Part shown: in pieces, positions 18,578 to 28,504 of the stretch | Position numbering within the stretch: the stretch's first letter is position 1 | Layout of the letters: every line of letters starts with the position of its first letter | From: Granulicella aggregans | GTDB taxonomy: Bacteria; Acidobacteriota; Terriglobia; Terriglobales; Acidobacteriaceae | Direction of reading: 5' to 3' | DNA: 64,000 nucleotides | Assembly: GCF_014203275.1 (NCBI RefSeq) | Contig: NZ_JACHIP010000005.1 | Coordinates: 1-64,000 of the forward strand | Position numbers and translations under genes: made by a program | The notes under the pieces: generated by a model | What the model was told of the DNA's origin: nothing | Databases searched by the model: none | What the model saw: the letters and a program-made list of their open reading frames with translations, nothing else

Positions 18578-18930
18578 CTAACGACTCCTACTCAACTGGG
18601 TTATGACTCAATTTAGGTGAACTAATGGTGGGAATCAATGCGAACGTCTCCGGCAGCGCTATGAGCGCTGTCCAATAGACACCTCGCCGTTTACATTTTG
18701 AGGAAACTAGACTCTTCCTGACTACTCTATCGGCTGTCGGTCATACACAAATGCCGTAACGTGTGAGACATGAAGCCTTCGGCCCCAGCACGTCTTGCGA
18801 TGTCAGAGATGATTCTGATCATACCAGCGCTTAAACCGGCTGCGCACGGTTTCGCGGCGACTCCCGACTGGCCAGCCTCATAGTAGCAGCCTGGGAGAAG
18901 TCCTTGGCGAATCCGTAGCAGCTTATGACG
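18578..18930. other. Mostly non-coding, possible HTH fragment
   Basis: It should contain the promoter of the KAS III gene. On the minus strand near 18820-18915 two frames give CYGFAKDFSQAATMRLAS and SRRETVRSRFKRWYDQ, which together look like the end of a helix-turn-helix protein broken by a frame change. The assignment is weak. Confidence 0.3.
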
Positions 18931-19560
18931 TCACTCAGCAACTTGGCATTCTCCTGTGTCTTGACGAAAATATTGGTGGGCTTGCTCCAGCAATTTTCTC
19001 TTGTCAAGCATTGCGTTCACGATCGCATGGACTTGCTCCATCTGGTCGCCCGACAGCTTGCCGAGTAGCATGCCCAGAAAGTCCGCGATGGCGCGCTTGA
19101 CGGCAATCGCGTTCGGGTATTGAAATTCCTGAAAGGGTTCCGGATCGGCAAATGTGGCCACGGTCATCTTCTGTTCCAAGACCAGCTCTGCGATCTCCGG
19201 GAGCCCCCGCTCAGGGCGGCGCGCGGATAGCCCATTCTCGACGCAAGCCCCTCGATGCGGTCGGCCTGCTTCTCGACGACCGTCTTTTTGAAGGCACGGT
19301 AGCGATGGAGTGGGATCGGCCCGCGGTCCAGTAGACGGGGGCCATAGCGCCGGACGCCATGCTTGACATAAAGCTCCATGTCGAACAATCCCTTCCATAG
19401 CACGGCCGTCTCCTCCGCCGACTGGGGGTTCACCGTGTAGAAGGTCCCGTCAGCATAGAAGCTCCCGTCAGCGGATCCCCGTCCATCGCCGCCTACTTTG
19501 CACCGCTCCAGTTCCCGGGCGAAGGTGCAACTCGGCGGTGCTTTGTCGCCCTATCGCGGA
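18931..19560 (-). pseudogene. Frameshifted conserved gene of unknown function
   Basis: Two overlapping minus frames form one protein. The upstream frame has FARELERCKVGGDG, GTFYTVNPQSAEETAVLW, LFDMELYVKHGVRRYGPRLL and IPLHRYRAFKKTVVEKQADR. The downstream frame has LPEIAELVLEQKMTVATF, FQYPNAIAVKRAIADFLG and MEQVHAIVNAMLDKRKLLEQ. A frame change near 19200-19210 (a run of C residues) separates them. The tyrosine- and charge-rich middle and helical C-terminus look like a real protein, but I cannot name the family. With IS fragments on both sides it was probably cargo of an earlier mobile element. Confidence 0.5.
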
Positions 19561-19793
19561 AGGCGTCTCTTCTTCTGATGTTACCGGACCGCTTTCACAC
19601 TCACACGCTGGCACCGTTGCCAGAATCATTCCGACAAGGTCCAATCCCGATCCGCTTCGGATCAATTCGCAAAGACGAAACCCTGTACTCCACCAAGTCC
19701 GTTCGATCGGTCTCCTCCCGATGTCCGCGAGAGCGCTGGCTGCTCGGGCTTCTGAAGAACCCAGTCGAGAGGCCGTGTGAGTTTTGACAAGCA

Positions 19794-20180
19794 TCATCTC
19801 TTTACGAGAATTTCATCTCCGGCTTTGGTTTGGACTGAGGGCGACGCGATTGCCACCTGACGAAACGAATTCCTATCGCGCCCGAATTCCGGTTCTTGAC
19901 ACTGCTGGTGCGCCTTGAGGAGATTCAGGTTCCCGGATAGATCCGAACCTTGGGGTGCCCACCCATCGTTCATTGCATTTTCCTTCGTCCATATCGCCGT
20001 CGCGAAATCTCCGGACAAAGCATAGGCACATGCGAGTGTGTCCAAGGAATCTCCGTTTGGGAAGATTGCGGTCGCCTGCTGTCCAAAGGCAACTCTTTTT
20101 TCGGGATCTCGGAGCTTGGTTTCAGGAATCACCGTGTAAAGCCACGAGAGATTATTGGCCGACTCATTTGGTCTGCCCGG
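19794..20180 (-). pseudogene. C-terminal fragment of a TPR protein
   Basis: The minus frame reads ANNLSWLYTVIPETKLRDPE, KRVAFGQQATAIF, GDSLDTLACAYALSGDFATA and IWTKENAM, a typical last tetratricopeptide unit of Acidobacterial TPR proteins (NNLAW...DPEKALELAQKA...LDTLAxAYAxxGDFxxA). The 5' end is lost exactly where IS3 DNA begins near 20180, so the gene was truncated by that insertion. It carries no start signal. Confidence 0.65.
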
Positions 20181-21066
20181 CTTGAAATGTGCCAGTGGAT
20201 AAGAGAGAACTGGACAAGGTGAGTATTATGGACGAGCGAAGAAGTACCAGCCTGAGCAGGTGGTAAATCTGTTGCGGCAGATCGAAGTGGCCATAGCGAA
20301 CGGGAAGACGACTGCTCTGGCGTGTAAGGAAGCCGGGATCGTGGAGCAGACATACTTCCGCTGACGCAAGGAGTACGGCGGGTTGTAGGTCGATCAGGCG
20401 AAGCGGTTGAAGGAGTTGGAGCAGGAGAACTCCAAGCTGAAGCGTCTGGTTGCGAACCTGAGCCTGGATAACCTTGTGTCGAAGGACTTTGCCTCGGGAA
20501 ACTTTTAAGCCCTGAGCGACGACGGATCGCAGCAACTCTGCGCGGCAGAGGCATGGGATGACGGAGCGCAGGGCGTGCCGGCTGGCCAAGCAGCCTCGCG
20601 GCACGCAGCGCTATCGTGCGATCCGGCAGGAAGACGAAGATGCGCTCACGCAGGCGATCGTTCTGCTTGCCAGCCAGTACGGTCGTTACGGGTATCGCCG
20701 GATCACGGCGCTTGCTGAAGCGGGACGGCTGTGGGTTGGCAAGGATCGCGTGGAACGTATCTGGCGTCGCGAGGGGCTGAAGGTACCGCAGAAGCAGAAG
20801 CCACGCGGTAGGTTGTGGCTCAACGACGGCTCGTGTGTGCGTTTGCGACCGACGCATAAGAACTATGTGTGGAGTTATGACTTCGTCAGCGCACGGACGC
20901 ATGATGGCCGCAGCGTACGGCTACTCAACCTGATCGACGAACACGCGCGCGAAAGCCTGCTAGTGCGCGCGGAGCGGCGCTGGTCCAGCTCCAGGGTCAT
21001 CTCTGCGCTGGCCGATGTCATGGTGATGAAGGGCGTGCCGGAACACCTTCGCTCGGACATCGTACT
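20181..21066 (+). mobile_element. IS3-family element, truncated and inactive
   Basis: orfA (about 20229-20507) reads KYQPEQVVNLLRQIEVAIAN, GKTTALACKEAGIVEQTYF and LKELEQENSKLKRLVANLSL, interrupted by TGA and TAG. orfB (20558-21060) reads QYGRYGYRRITALAEAGR, RVERIWRREGLKVPQKQKPR, WSYDFVSARTHDGRS and MKGVPEHLRSD and stops abruptly at LRSDI, before the last catalytic Glu. The C-terminal third and right terminal repeat are missing. The orfB part is a close paralogue of the fragment at 3356-3575. Confidence 0.88.
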
Positions 21067-21557
21067 AACACAGGAAGGAAAAGCTGGAGAGAAGAGAAGA
21101 TCCCTTAGCATCCCGTATGGGATGTGCTTGACGACGACTGTACCTCCAAGTGGCTTCCACGAGCAAGGGCTGAGCGTTCGACCATAGCAACACGACCATT
21201 TATATTGAACTGGTTAGAGGAGGGGACGAATCGCCGTTCCACAAGCCATTCCACACCGCAAAGACTGCGATACGCGACTTCCCTGCCCTTGGAAACAGTT
21301 CGACCGCCTCATGTGGCTTGAGAATGCCACCTCATCAAGGTGGCGATCGATCATCGTAGCTGCCCTGCGCTATGCGTGCTTCATCAGCATCGTGTTGCGT
21401 AGGGACAAGGGGCGGCTGGATTCGACTGTGCCTGGCGGTATCCTGCACAGTCGAATCCTGACGACCACGCCGCGTTACCTCTGAGTCGCCCCACGCGGGG
21501 CGTGATGATTTTATGGATTGCGTGGACTGGCGTTTGAGCGCTCGATAACATTTGGAC
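21067..21557. other. Gene-free junction stretch
   Basis: About 490 bases separate the broken IS3 from the exported-protein gene. No recognisable coding frame. It includes two spaced TTCCACA words near 21236-21250 that recur near 30057-30076, and a perfect 14-bp inverted repeat. It probably marks the edge between IS-rich DNA and the more orderly locus to the right. Confidence 0.4.
21418..21458. terminator. Perfect 14-bp hairpin
   Basis: Arms 21418-21431 and 21445-21458 (GGATTCGACTGTGC and its complement) are perfectly paired around a 13-base loop. It lies 100 bases beyond the stop of the leftward exported-protein gene and could terminate its transcript, but no T-run follows on either strand; an element-end relic is the alternative. 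Confidence 0.4.
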
Positions 21558-23267
21558 TCATGGCTTACCTTGAAATAGGGAATCCAAATCGTAAGTGATG
21601 CCAATCTGTCCGCGCCATGTCGGCGAAGTCACAAGTTCTGTGCGGTTTGAATAGGTCACAGAAAGTGGGACGTGAATATTTGACCCGGAACCGATGGTGA
21701 GCCGGAACTGCCCGACAGCGATGTTGCCCTTCTTAGCGTACACTTGGGTCGCGGTACTTGGTAACCCAGTAAACGTGACACCATCTACAGGCGAGCCTGG
21801 AGTTACATCCAGAATTGCGGGGCTAGTCTGCTCCTGATCGTAGAAGGCGCCAGTCCCAGTCATTCCGACTTTACCCGTCGGCAGCGTAATCGAGAAATCA
21901 TGGTCTGCCTGAGCGGCGAACTGAAAATCACGCAAACGCCGACCGCCAGCGATATCAGCAGAGACTGGTGAATTGTAGAAAGAGACCGCGCCGTTGGCAG
22001 TCATCGTCCATCCGCCAAGTTTCTTCTGATAGATGCCGCGCACCACCGAGTTGCTGGGCTGCCCGCTTGGCAGGTTGTCGTCGTACTCGAAGGAGAGGAC
22101 AGCGGGACGAGCCATGGTTGCTGCGACTGTCTGTTCCGCAGCCAGGGTTTGGGTATACGCGACAGCGAAGGCACCGGCTTTGTTCAAAAATTCGTTGTCC
22201 TTAGCGTCGTCCGGGGAGACGTCCGGCTTGAGCCCGGAGAACATCTCCACATAGGAGTTCGCCAACTTCAACCAGTCAGAGACTGCGTCGGCCTGTCCCT
22301 TGCTTGACGCATTGTGGGACATTGGTTCACGGCTATTCTGAGAAATCCAAGCCTGGAAGGTTGAGTTGATGCTTGCTTCCCTCAGTTTGAAGTACTGGGC
22401 TTCACCGGCCGCATCACCTGTCGCCTTAACTGAATCGTATGTTTTAAGCGCGGCCGTTATATTTGCCGTCGTTGGCTTACCTTGGATGACAACCCATTTT
22501 GCCGTCACGGCGTTGATGCTAGGAGAGGATGAGGATGTGAACGTGGCAGGGACCGTACTGCCAGTTCCAGTTGCGTTTCCGGTGGTCATCTGGCTGTTGG
22601 AACTTGTATTGAAAGAGACACTATATGAGACGCGGTTGAGCCGCGACACCAGCTTTGGATTGAAGCAATGTCCATCGCTCTCGAAAAGGCTGTATATATC
22701 CGAGGGACATAGCTGCAGTGCGCCCTTGTTGATCAAGGCTAGCGGTAATCCCGCCAGTGTTCCGGACGCAGTTGTGGTTTGCCCGCTGGTTGTCTGTGTT
22801 ACCGCGCCGAACTCTGATGCCAAGGAGAGCAATTGTGACGCGGCGCCTTTGGAGACGAGGTTAGTCGTTCCGCTGGCACCCGAATTAGCACCTTGCTGCT
22901 GAGATAAGGTCTTATAAGCCGAAAGCACAGAATCCTTGATGATCTGCTGATCGGCGGGCTCTGTAACGAACGTTCGAAGTGTTGACTTCAACTGGTTCAG
23001 AATGAGCCGAGGGTCTGTATTCTCCATGCTCTTGGACTGCGCCTGCTGCATCGTCCTGAACTGTTTGCTGCTCAGGATCAGATAGAGCGGGCAGAGCTGA
23101 TCGTTGAGCATGTCGAAAGCACCGTCCGTTTGGATCTTTTCTATGCACGCGATCGGCACACGTTTGGCGGCACCTGGACTTAGATTTTGCGCGATTGCGC
23201 CAGCCGGGATTAAAGAGGTAGCCGCAAACATCATGGCGAGCAGAAAGGTGAGAATCAGCTTTTTCAT
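21558..23267 (-). CDS. Exported protein, probable outer-membrane beta-strand protein
   Basis: A 569-residue protein with a clear signal peptide (KKLILTFLLAMMFAATSL, cleavage probably after the Ala-Gln region near residue 27). The middle is Ser/Thr/Ala-rich, with helical segments (SKQFRTMQQAQSKSMENTD). The last 200 residues are alternating polar and nonpolar strands (GGWTMTANGAVSFYNS, IAVGQFRLTIGSGSNIHV) ending in GQIGITYDLDSLF, suggestive of outer-membrane beta strands. I know of no assigned function. Its ATG overlaps the stop of the upstream small exported-protein gene (ATGA at 23264-23267), so the two are coupled. The pair diverges from a sigma factor and kinase that may control it. Confidence 0.8.
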   Translation of the reverse strand: MKKLILTFLLAMMFAATSLIPAGAIAQNLSPGAAKRVPIACIEKIQTDGAFDMLNDQLCPLYLILSSKQFRTMQQAQSKSMENTDPRLILNQLKSTLRTFVTEPADQQIIKDSVLSAYKTLSQQQGANSGASGTTNLVSKGAASQLLSLASEFGAVTQTTSGQTTTASGTLAGLPLALINKGALQLCPSDIYSLFESDGHCFNPKLVSRLNRVSYSVSFNTSSNSQMTTGNATGTGSTVPATFTSSSSPSINAVTAKWVVIQGKPTTANITAALKTYDSVKATGDAAGEAQYFKLREASINSTFQAWISQNSREPMSHNASSKGQADAVSDWLKLANSYVEMFSGLKPDVSPDDAKDNEFLNKAGAFAVAYTQTLAAEQTVAATMARPAVLSFEYDDNLPSGQPSNSVVRGIYQKKLGGWTMTANGAVSFYNSPVSADIAGGRRLRDFQFAAQADHDFSITLPTGKVGMTGTGAFYDQEQTSPAILDVTPGSPVDGVTFTGLPSTATQVYAKKGNIAVGQFRLTIGSGSNIHVPLSVTYSNRTELVTSPTWRGQIGITYDLDSLFQGKP

Positions 23268-23623
23268 TGGACACTCTCGATGATGTAACCCGGAAACAGG
23301 TTGACAAGGGTGACGGCGTCAATAGTCTGGCCGCACGGCTCCTCTTTCACTTGTGCTTGCGCAGACAGTGGGTCAACCAACTGGCTGCACGCAAGGCTTA
23401 TTAGATACTTCTTGCCCGCTACCATATCGAACTTGAAGCTGGAGGTTGTTGCTGTGAATGGCGGAGAATCATGAGTGCCCGGTATAGACACGTCAAAGAC
23501 CGTACATTGCAGCGGGCTAAAGGCGGTATTTCCGACAACATCACTGAGCACGAGGGTCAACGTTCCCGCTTGAGCGGTGAAACGGTTGGTCCCCGGGGCG
23601 CGGGTGAGAAGGCATGAGGGCAT
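23264..23623 (-). CDS. Small protein coupled to exported beta-strand protein
   Basis: A 119-residue protein with a mainly beta-strand composition (AGTLTLVLSDVVGNTAF, LQCTVFDVSIPG, KKYLISLACSQLV) and Cys residues that could pair. No obvious signal peptide is present, so its location is uncertain. A GGAGAG lies 5 bases before the ATG. The stop overlaps the start of the exported-protein gene. The fold may resemble a small Ig-like or carbohydrate-binding domain, but I do not recognise a family. Confidence 0.65.
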   Translation of the reverse strand: MPSCLLTRAPGTNRFTAQAGTLTLVLSDVVGNTAFSPLQCTVFDVSIPGTHDSPPFTATTSSFKFDMVAGKKYLISLACSQLVDPLSAQAQVKEEPCGQTIDAVTLVNLFPGYIIESVQ

Positions 23624-23903
23624 GATGACTCTCCAAGGGTGAAGTCTTTAAGAAACTGCAAGCGGGCGATAACTCTGAGTTCGCCAGGCTGCCCGTACTT
23701 CCTCGCTTCGATAGCCTGTCTTGTATGGGTAGGCGTTGCCCGATGGAAAAACAGGCCATGGCCTTTCGTTTTTTCCTCAAATACTCTTTTCCGTCAGGTA
23801 GCAGCCCGGGCAGTTCGCTCGCACACCCCGGGTCGCGGCTACGGAGTCGGCATACTGAATGCTATGATTGGGGCTAAATACCCACATCCTCCAGAGGCGT
23901 ACT

Positions 23904-24467
23904 GTGAGTTCCAACGACGGGGAAGTGACCCGAATCCTGCACGCAGTGAGGCAGGGAGACAGAGCGGCCCAGGATCTTCTCATTCCGCTCGTCTATCGTG
24001 AGTTACGCCGAATCGCGAGCGCCCACCTAAAGCACGAATCTCCGAATCACTCCCTGCAACCGACGGCATTGGTGCATGAAGCCTTCATGCGATTGATCGG
24101 CATCGACCGTGTCGACTGGCAGAACCGTGCGCATTTTTTCTCTGTAGCGTCCTCGCTCATGCGACGCGTCCTCGTCGACCACGCCCGTGCTCACCGGGCC
24201 GACAAACGCGGTGGAGGGGCTGAAACGATCTTCTTAGAAGAAGCGCTAACGCCTTCGCCGGGCCGTGCCCGGGAATTGGTTGCCCTTGACGATGCACTTG
24301 ATCACCTCGCGCAACTTGATAAACGCCAGGCCAAGATCGTTGAGATGCGCTTCTTCGCTGGCATGACCGAGGAAGAGACAGGCGAAGTACTTGGCATCTC
24401 CCCGACTACCGTCAAGCGTGACTGGCGGATCGCCAAGGCCTGGCTTTACAGGGAATTGGGAAACTGA
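23904..24467 (+). CDS. ECF-type RNA polymerase sigma factor
   Basis: A TIGR02999-type sigma factor of about 187 residues. Region 2 is visible in [39 protein letters not shown] and [20 protein letters not shown]. Region 4 is visible in [20 protein letters not shown] and [20 protein letters not shown]. The start is taken as GTG 23904, because GAGG lies 6 bases upstream; a TTG 12 codons earlier lacks a site. No anti-sigma gene is adjacent. Instead a kinase-TPR gene follows, the classic arrangement for this sigma group in Acidobacteria and Planctomycetes, where the kinase may act as the regulator. The likely targets are the exported-protein genes around it. Confidence 0.93.
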   Translation: MSSNDGEVTRILHAVRQGDRAAQDLLIPLVYRELRRIASAHLKHESPNHSLQPTALVHEAFMRLIGIDRVDWQNRAHFFSVASSLMRRVLVDHARAHRADKRGGGAETIFLEEALTPSPGRARELVALDDALDHLAQLDKRQAKIVEMRFFAGMTEEETGEVLGISPTTVKRDWRIAKAWLYRELGN

Positions 24468-24721
24468 ACAAGAGCCGAGCGGCGCGAAACCGTCTGCGGT
24501 CTCTCTGCTCACGATTTGCTTTGGAAATGAGTCAGAGAAAAGAATTTGACACGATACGCGAGTCAGGCGAACCTGTTCACTCCCAGGAATTGTGGTCCGA
24601 TGAAGGCGTTCGCGCGAGGTAACCGCCTTCGCACTGATCCGTTACTTCTAATGCTTTGAGACGCGAATAGAGGTTGTTGATCGGCAGTGTCGGACCGCGT
24701 CCTGCGTTCTACCGAGGGCGA

Positions 24722-27700
24722 ATGGTCGAAGAGCAATGGAAGCGGGTTTCAGACATTTTTCACGACGCGCTGGAGCTACCCGTCGGCGATCGGGATCGTT
24801 ACGTCTTCGACGCCGCAGCCGGCGATGCGAGCATTGAGTCTGAGGTGCGCGGTCTGATTGAGGCTGACAATCTCGTGCCATATGACTACATGCCCGCCTT
24901 GATGTCTCAGGACACCAGTGAAGTCGAGCCTAGGCATCGCACCCCGCTTCTACCCGGAGATGTCGTCGCTGGCCGATTTCACATCGTGAAGGCAGTCGGC
25001 GAAGGAGGCATGGGCCATGTATTCGAGGCATACGACGCGGAACTCGCAGTCACCGTTGCCCTCAAGGTGATCCATCCCGGCGTCGCAAGCGATAGACACG
25101 CTGCGAGCCGGTTCGTACAAGAAGTCCGTCTGGCTCGCCGTATTACGCATCCCAACGTCTGCCGAACATTCGACATCAACCGCGAGGCGCGAGTCGACGC
25201 CGCGAGTGGAAAGTCAAGCGAAATGGTCTTTTTGACCATGGAATTTCTAGAAGGCGAAACCCTAGCCACGCGTCTGAAGAGGACTGGTATTCTGTCGCCG
25301 GACGAGGCGCTTCTAATTGCCTCCCAGGTGGCCGCGGCCCTTACAGCCGCACACTCATTGGACATTATTCATCGCGACATCAAGCCCTCAAATATCCTTC
25401 TGGTTCAAGGCGAGCCGCGCGGTCCGATGCCGTTGCGAGCGGTCATCACCGACTTCGGCCTGGCTCGCCTCAATCCTGTCCTGCCGGGAATTGAAGTCAA
25501 ATCGTCGGCCCCATCGAACCAGTTTGTCGGCACGTTGGCATACATGGCTCCAGAGCAAATGGATGGAAGTCCCGTCTCCCCTGCGACGGATATCTATGCC
25601 TTCGGTCTTGTGCTCTTCGAGATGATCACTGGCAGGCGTGCCTTCCCGTCGGACAGCTTGTTGAACGGCATCTGGCAGAGGATCTCAGGTGAGCCGCTCT
25701 TTGAAACCAACTCCGCCATCTTAGCCCACCCTTGGAAAGACGCCATCGCTGGATGTTTGCAGCGCTTGCCATCTGAGCGATTCCAGTGTGCAGAGGAGGT
25801 GATGTCTGTTTTGCGTGGCAGCAGACTTAAGCAGCGCACCCCTGAGATAAGAAGTGTACAGTCCGCTTTGGCGTCTAGCCTGGTTGGCCGCACATGGATA
25901 GGAAAAATCGCGGCCGCTTTGATTGCAGTGATCCTATTTGTGGTTTGTTTGCGCTTATATGAGATGAGAGGGAAACCAGAGGTCGCCGCCGGCTCTCTCA
26001 TCTACCTCGCACCGATCAGCAATCGCACAGGAGACAAAGCCTTGGACGACATGACGGAACTTCTTCGGGCTGGAATCTCTCAATCTACCCAGGTCAACTT
26101 TGTTAGTGAAGAACGCGTTGGAGACATCATGCAACAGATGGTCAAGGCTCCAGGGACCGTGATCGATGCGAACACCGCACGCGAAATTGCAATGCGTGCG
26201 GGAGCAGTAAGGGTCATCTTTGGTACTGTAAGCCGGAGCGAGGGCGAAAACCGCTTCGAGGTTGACATTCAACAGCCGGACAGTCTCCCTTCCAGATATC
26301 GCAATCGATGGAGAAAGGCTTTTCATTGGCAGACCACATCCGTTGACTACGCTTCCAAGAAGATACCTGACGAGCTCTTGACTCAGGTTCGCGCAGCCAG
26401 TGACTGGGTTCGACAAATGGCGGGAGAGTCGCAACATGACATTGCTCGACTGGACATTCCACCGGAAGATGTGACGACCGGCGACTGGGAGGCACTGATG
26501 GACTTTGATCAGGCAGAGCGATGGCTGACCAAGGGTCGCAAGGACGAAGCGATCACTCTTCTTCGTGAAGCCGTTCGACGTGATCCTGGCTTCGCCCGCG
26601 CAAGCGCTGAACTCGCCGACAATCTGGTTTCGATGGGGAAGCTGAGTGAAGGATATGAGGCCTACTTGCAGGCATTGAACAATGAGTCCGGCGAACGCCT
26701 CACCCGCAAAGAGCGTGATCGAATCAAGGCGGCTTTTGCCACCGACACCCGAGACTATGAAGCCGCAGTCGAGGCGTTTCAGGACGGCACCGCTTTCTAC
26801 GAAAACGACTTCTACGCCTGGGCTTACCAGGCTTTCCCTCTGGACAAACTAGATCGCCCTCACGATGCACTCCGCGTTCTTGAGCGCGCCGACAGACTCA
26901 CTCCCAACCATGGCGCCGTCGGCCAGATGGCGTATCCATACATGTTGCTGGGTAATTACGTCGCGGCAAAGCGCACAATCGCAATGGCACGCTCTGAGGG
27001 GCGCTTGGATCTTGCTCTCTATCTTGATGGGCTCGAGGCAATGTGTGAAGGCGATTACTCACGGGCCGGTGAATCGTTTGTCCGGCTCAAGCAAATGGAT
27101 CATTCGCATCTCTTGAGACTCGGATACCTTGGAGAGATTCGTCTGCTGGCGGAGGAGGGACGCTATGGAGAAGCGTTCACCAGCGTGACCAACGCCATCT
27201 CCAGCCTCGACGGGGCTGTGGGAGACGAGGAGAAGGCCAAGCTGTGGCTGGACCGCAGTTACCTCGAGTTTCGTTTGGGACATGAACGCCAAGCGTTAGA
27301 AGATACAGGGCGAGCACTCGACAGCAGTAGTACGCCAGATACATTGCTATACGCGAGCACAATCGTAGGTGAAGCAATACCAACGCTTGCTCCGCCAGAG
27401 ACACGTCAAGCTCGACTTATGCTTGCCCGCATGGAAGCCTCCTTGCCTCAAAAAAATCTCGGCGTTGTGTTTTCCCTGGCCCGCGAGCAGGTGCGCGGCG
27501 AGCTTCTATTAGCTGAGGGTGATGCACTCGGTGCCCTGACCGCATTCCGCACTGCCGCCAAGCTGGATGCGCCTATTGCTCCGCGCGAATATCTTGCGCG
27601 GGGGCTCCTTGCAGTCGCTGTTCAGCAACACGACCCCGCCCAAGCGAGCGCTTTGCGTCTGGAGGCTCTGAAGATCTACGCTCGGGTGGCTACTCGTCCC

Positions 27701-27913
27701 GCAACCGCGTGGATCGATCTCTGGAGCATGCCCCCGGGCTTTGTCGCGGACCGGATGACCGCGTACCTCAACGTTGCTCGTAAGTTCCACCATTCGGACT
27801 CCAATACGGCATCTGTTGCTACATCGTTGGCGGCACTCCGCAAGAGCTCTTCCGTTGCTTCCACACCACCCCGTGCGGTACGCATGAAGCCGCGCACGTC
27901 CCATATTCGCTAA
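24722..27913 (+). CDS. Membrane Ser/Thr protein kinase with TPR sensor region
   Basis: About 1,063 residues. An N-terminal leader (EEQWKRVSDIFHDALELP) precedes a PknB-like kinase domain: FHIVKAVGEGGMGHVFEAYD (P-loop), VALKVIHPG (Lys), IIHRDIKPSNILL (catalytic loop), ITDFGLARL (DFG), GTLAYMAPEQM and DIYAFGLVLFEMITGRRAF. A single membrane helix follows (KIAAALIAVILFVVCLRLYE), then a periplasmic half with a TolB-amino-like segment and many TPR-type helices (AITLLREAVRRDPGFARASA). ATG 24722 is preferred to the upstream TTG 24674 because the family starts with this leader and GAGGG precedes it. It sits behind the sigma factor and probably transmits an envelope signal to it by phosphorylation; this is inferred from known sigma-kinase pairs. 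Confidence 0.93.
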   Translation: MVEEQWKRVSDIFHDALELPVGDRDRYVFDAAAGDASIESEVRGLIEADNLVPYDYMPALMSQDTSEVEPRHRTPLLPGDVVAGRFHIVKAVGEGGMGHVFEAYDAELAVTVALKVIHPGVASDRHAASRFVQEVRLARRITHPNVCRTFDINREARVDAASGKSSEMVFLTMEFLEGETLATRLKRTGILSPDEALLIASQVAAALTAAHSLDIIHRDIKPSNILLVQGEPRGPMPLRAVITDFGLARLNPVLPGIEVKSSAPSNQFVGTLAYMAPEQMDGSPVSPATDIYAFGLVLFEMITGRRAFPSDSLLNGIWQRISGEPLFETNSAILAHPWKDAIAGCLQRLPSERFQCAEEVMSVLRGSRLKQRTPEIRSVQSALASSLVGRTWIGKIAAALIAVILFVVCLRLYEMRGKPEVAAGSLIYLAPISNRTGDKALDDMTELLRAGISQSTQVNFVSEERVGDIMQQMVKAPGTVIDANTAREIAMRAGAVRVIFGTVSRSEGENRFEVDIQQPDSLPSRYRNRWRKAFHWQTTSVDYASKKIPDELLTQVRAASDWVRQMAGESQHDIARLDIPPEDVTTGDWEALMDFDQAERWLTKGRKDEAITLLREAVRRDPGFARASAELADNLVSMGKLSEGYEAYLQALNNESGERLTRKERDRIKAAFATDTRDYEAAVEAFQDGTAFYENDFYAWAYQAFPLDKLDRPHDALRVLERADRLTPNHGAVGQMAYPYMLLGNYVAAKRTIAMARSEGRLDLALYLDGLEAMCEGDYSRAGESFVRLKQMDHSHLLRLGYLGEIRLLAEEGRYGEAFTSVTNAISSLDGAVGDEEKAKLWLDRSYLEFRLGHERQALEDTGRALDSSSTPDTLLYASTIVGEAIPTLAPPETRQARLMLARMEASLPQKNLGVVFSLAREQVRGELLLAEGDALGALTAFRTAAKLDAPIAPREYLARGLLAVAVQQHDPAQASALRLEALKIYARVATRPATAWIDLWSMPPGFVADRMTAYLNVARKFHHSDSNTASVATSLAALRKSSSVASTPPRAVRMKPRTSHIR

Positions 27914-27928
27914 GGAGGAAATACCGAT

Positions 27929-28450
27929 ATGAGCAGAACATCCAAAGTGACCCACGCCAAAGCACTTGAGGCGATCCATACTCTTTCAAGTCTTGCCACG
28001 GATATTGCACCCACAGTACCTCCATTTTCTTACAGTGATCAGATCCCTATGACACCTTACAACGCAGCTCCGGCGTTGGTCGTTTGGCTTTACCTGGTCA
28101 CCAATCCTCAGTTCCTGCAAATACTGGATACTGCTCCTGATTATGACTTCGTCCTCCCGCCAGGTCAGCCAAGGATTGTTGTAAATACCGTCCAGGAGAT
28201 TGCAACTGCAACCAATCTCACCGTGCCCGCTGTTGGCGCAATTCTAGATTCGTATCGCAAACCTGATCCGACGCTTCAATCACAATTCGATGTGAAGCAA
28301 ACCTTCCGAAATGTTGCAAAGACTTTCCAAAGCTTCGCTGCCAGCTCTCTCTACCCACGTACAAACTGCCCTGGAGACGGAACAGCGATGCTGAATCTTG
28401 CAGAAAACGGAGCAACCGTCGATCCGCAGGCGACCAGCTTTCCCGCCTAG
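27929..28450 (+). CDS. Conserved protein of unknown function in sigma-kinase locus
   Basis: A 173-residue protein with a very strong ribosome site (AAGGAGG, 8 bases before the ATG) beginning in the kinase stop codon, so it is co-transcribed with the kinase. No signal peptide, membrane helix or known motif is visible. It has helical stretches (HAKALEAIHTLSSLATDIA, FRNVAKTFQSFAASSLYP) and a proline-rich middle. I do not recognise a family; the locus suggests a role with the exported haem-site protein encoded next. Confidence 0.7.
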   Translation: MSRTSKVTHAKALEAIHTLSSLATDIAPTVPPFSYSDQIPMTPYNAAPALVVWLYLVTNPQFLQILDTAPDYDFVLPPGQPRIVVNTVQEIATATNLTVPAVGAILDSYRKPDPTLQSQFDVKQTFRNVAKTFQSFAASSLYPRTNCPGDGTAMLNLAENGATVDPQATSFPA

Positions 28451-28504
28451 TCTGCCGGCGCTGCTCAGAGTTACGAATTTAGATCTCCTGTCGAGGATCA
28501 AACG

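Noticed and set aside
18820-18915. Possible helix-turn-helix gene end (SRRETVRSRFKRWYDQ)
   Set aside because: Needs a frame change and has no upstream body; kept only as a note in the gap entry.
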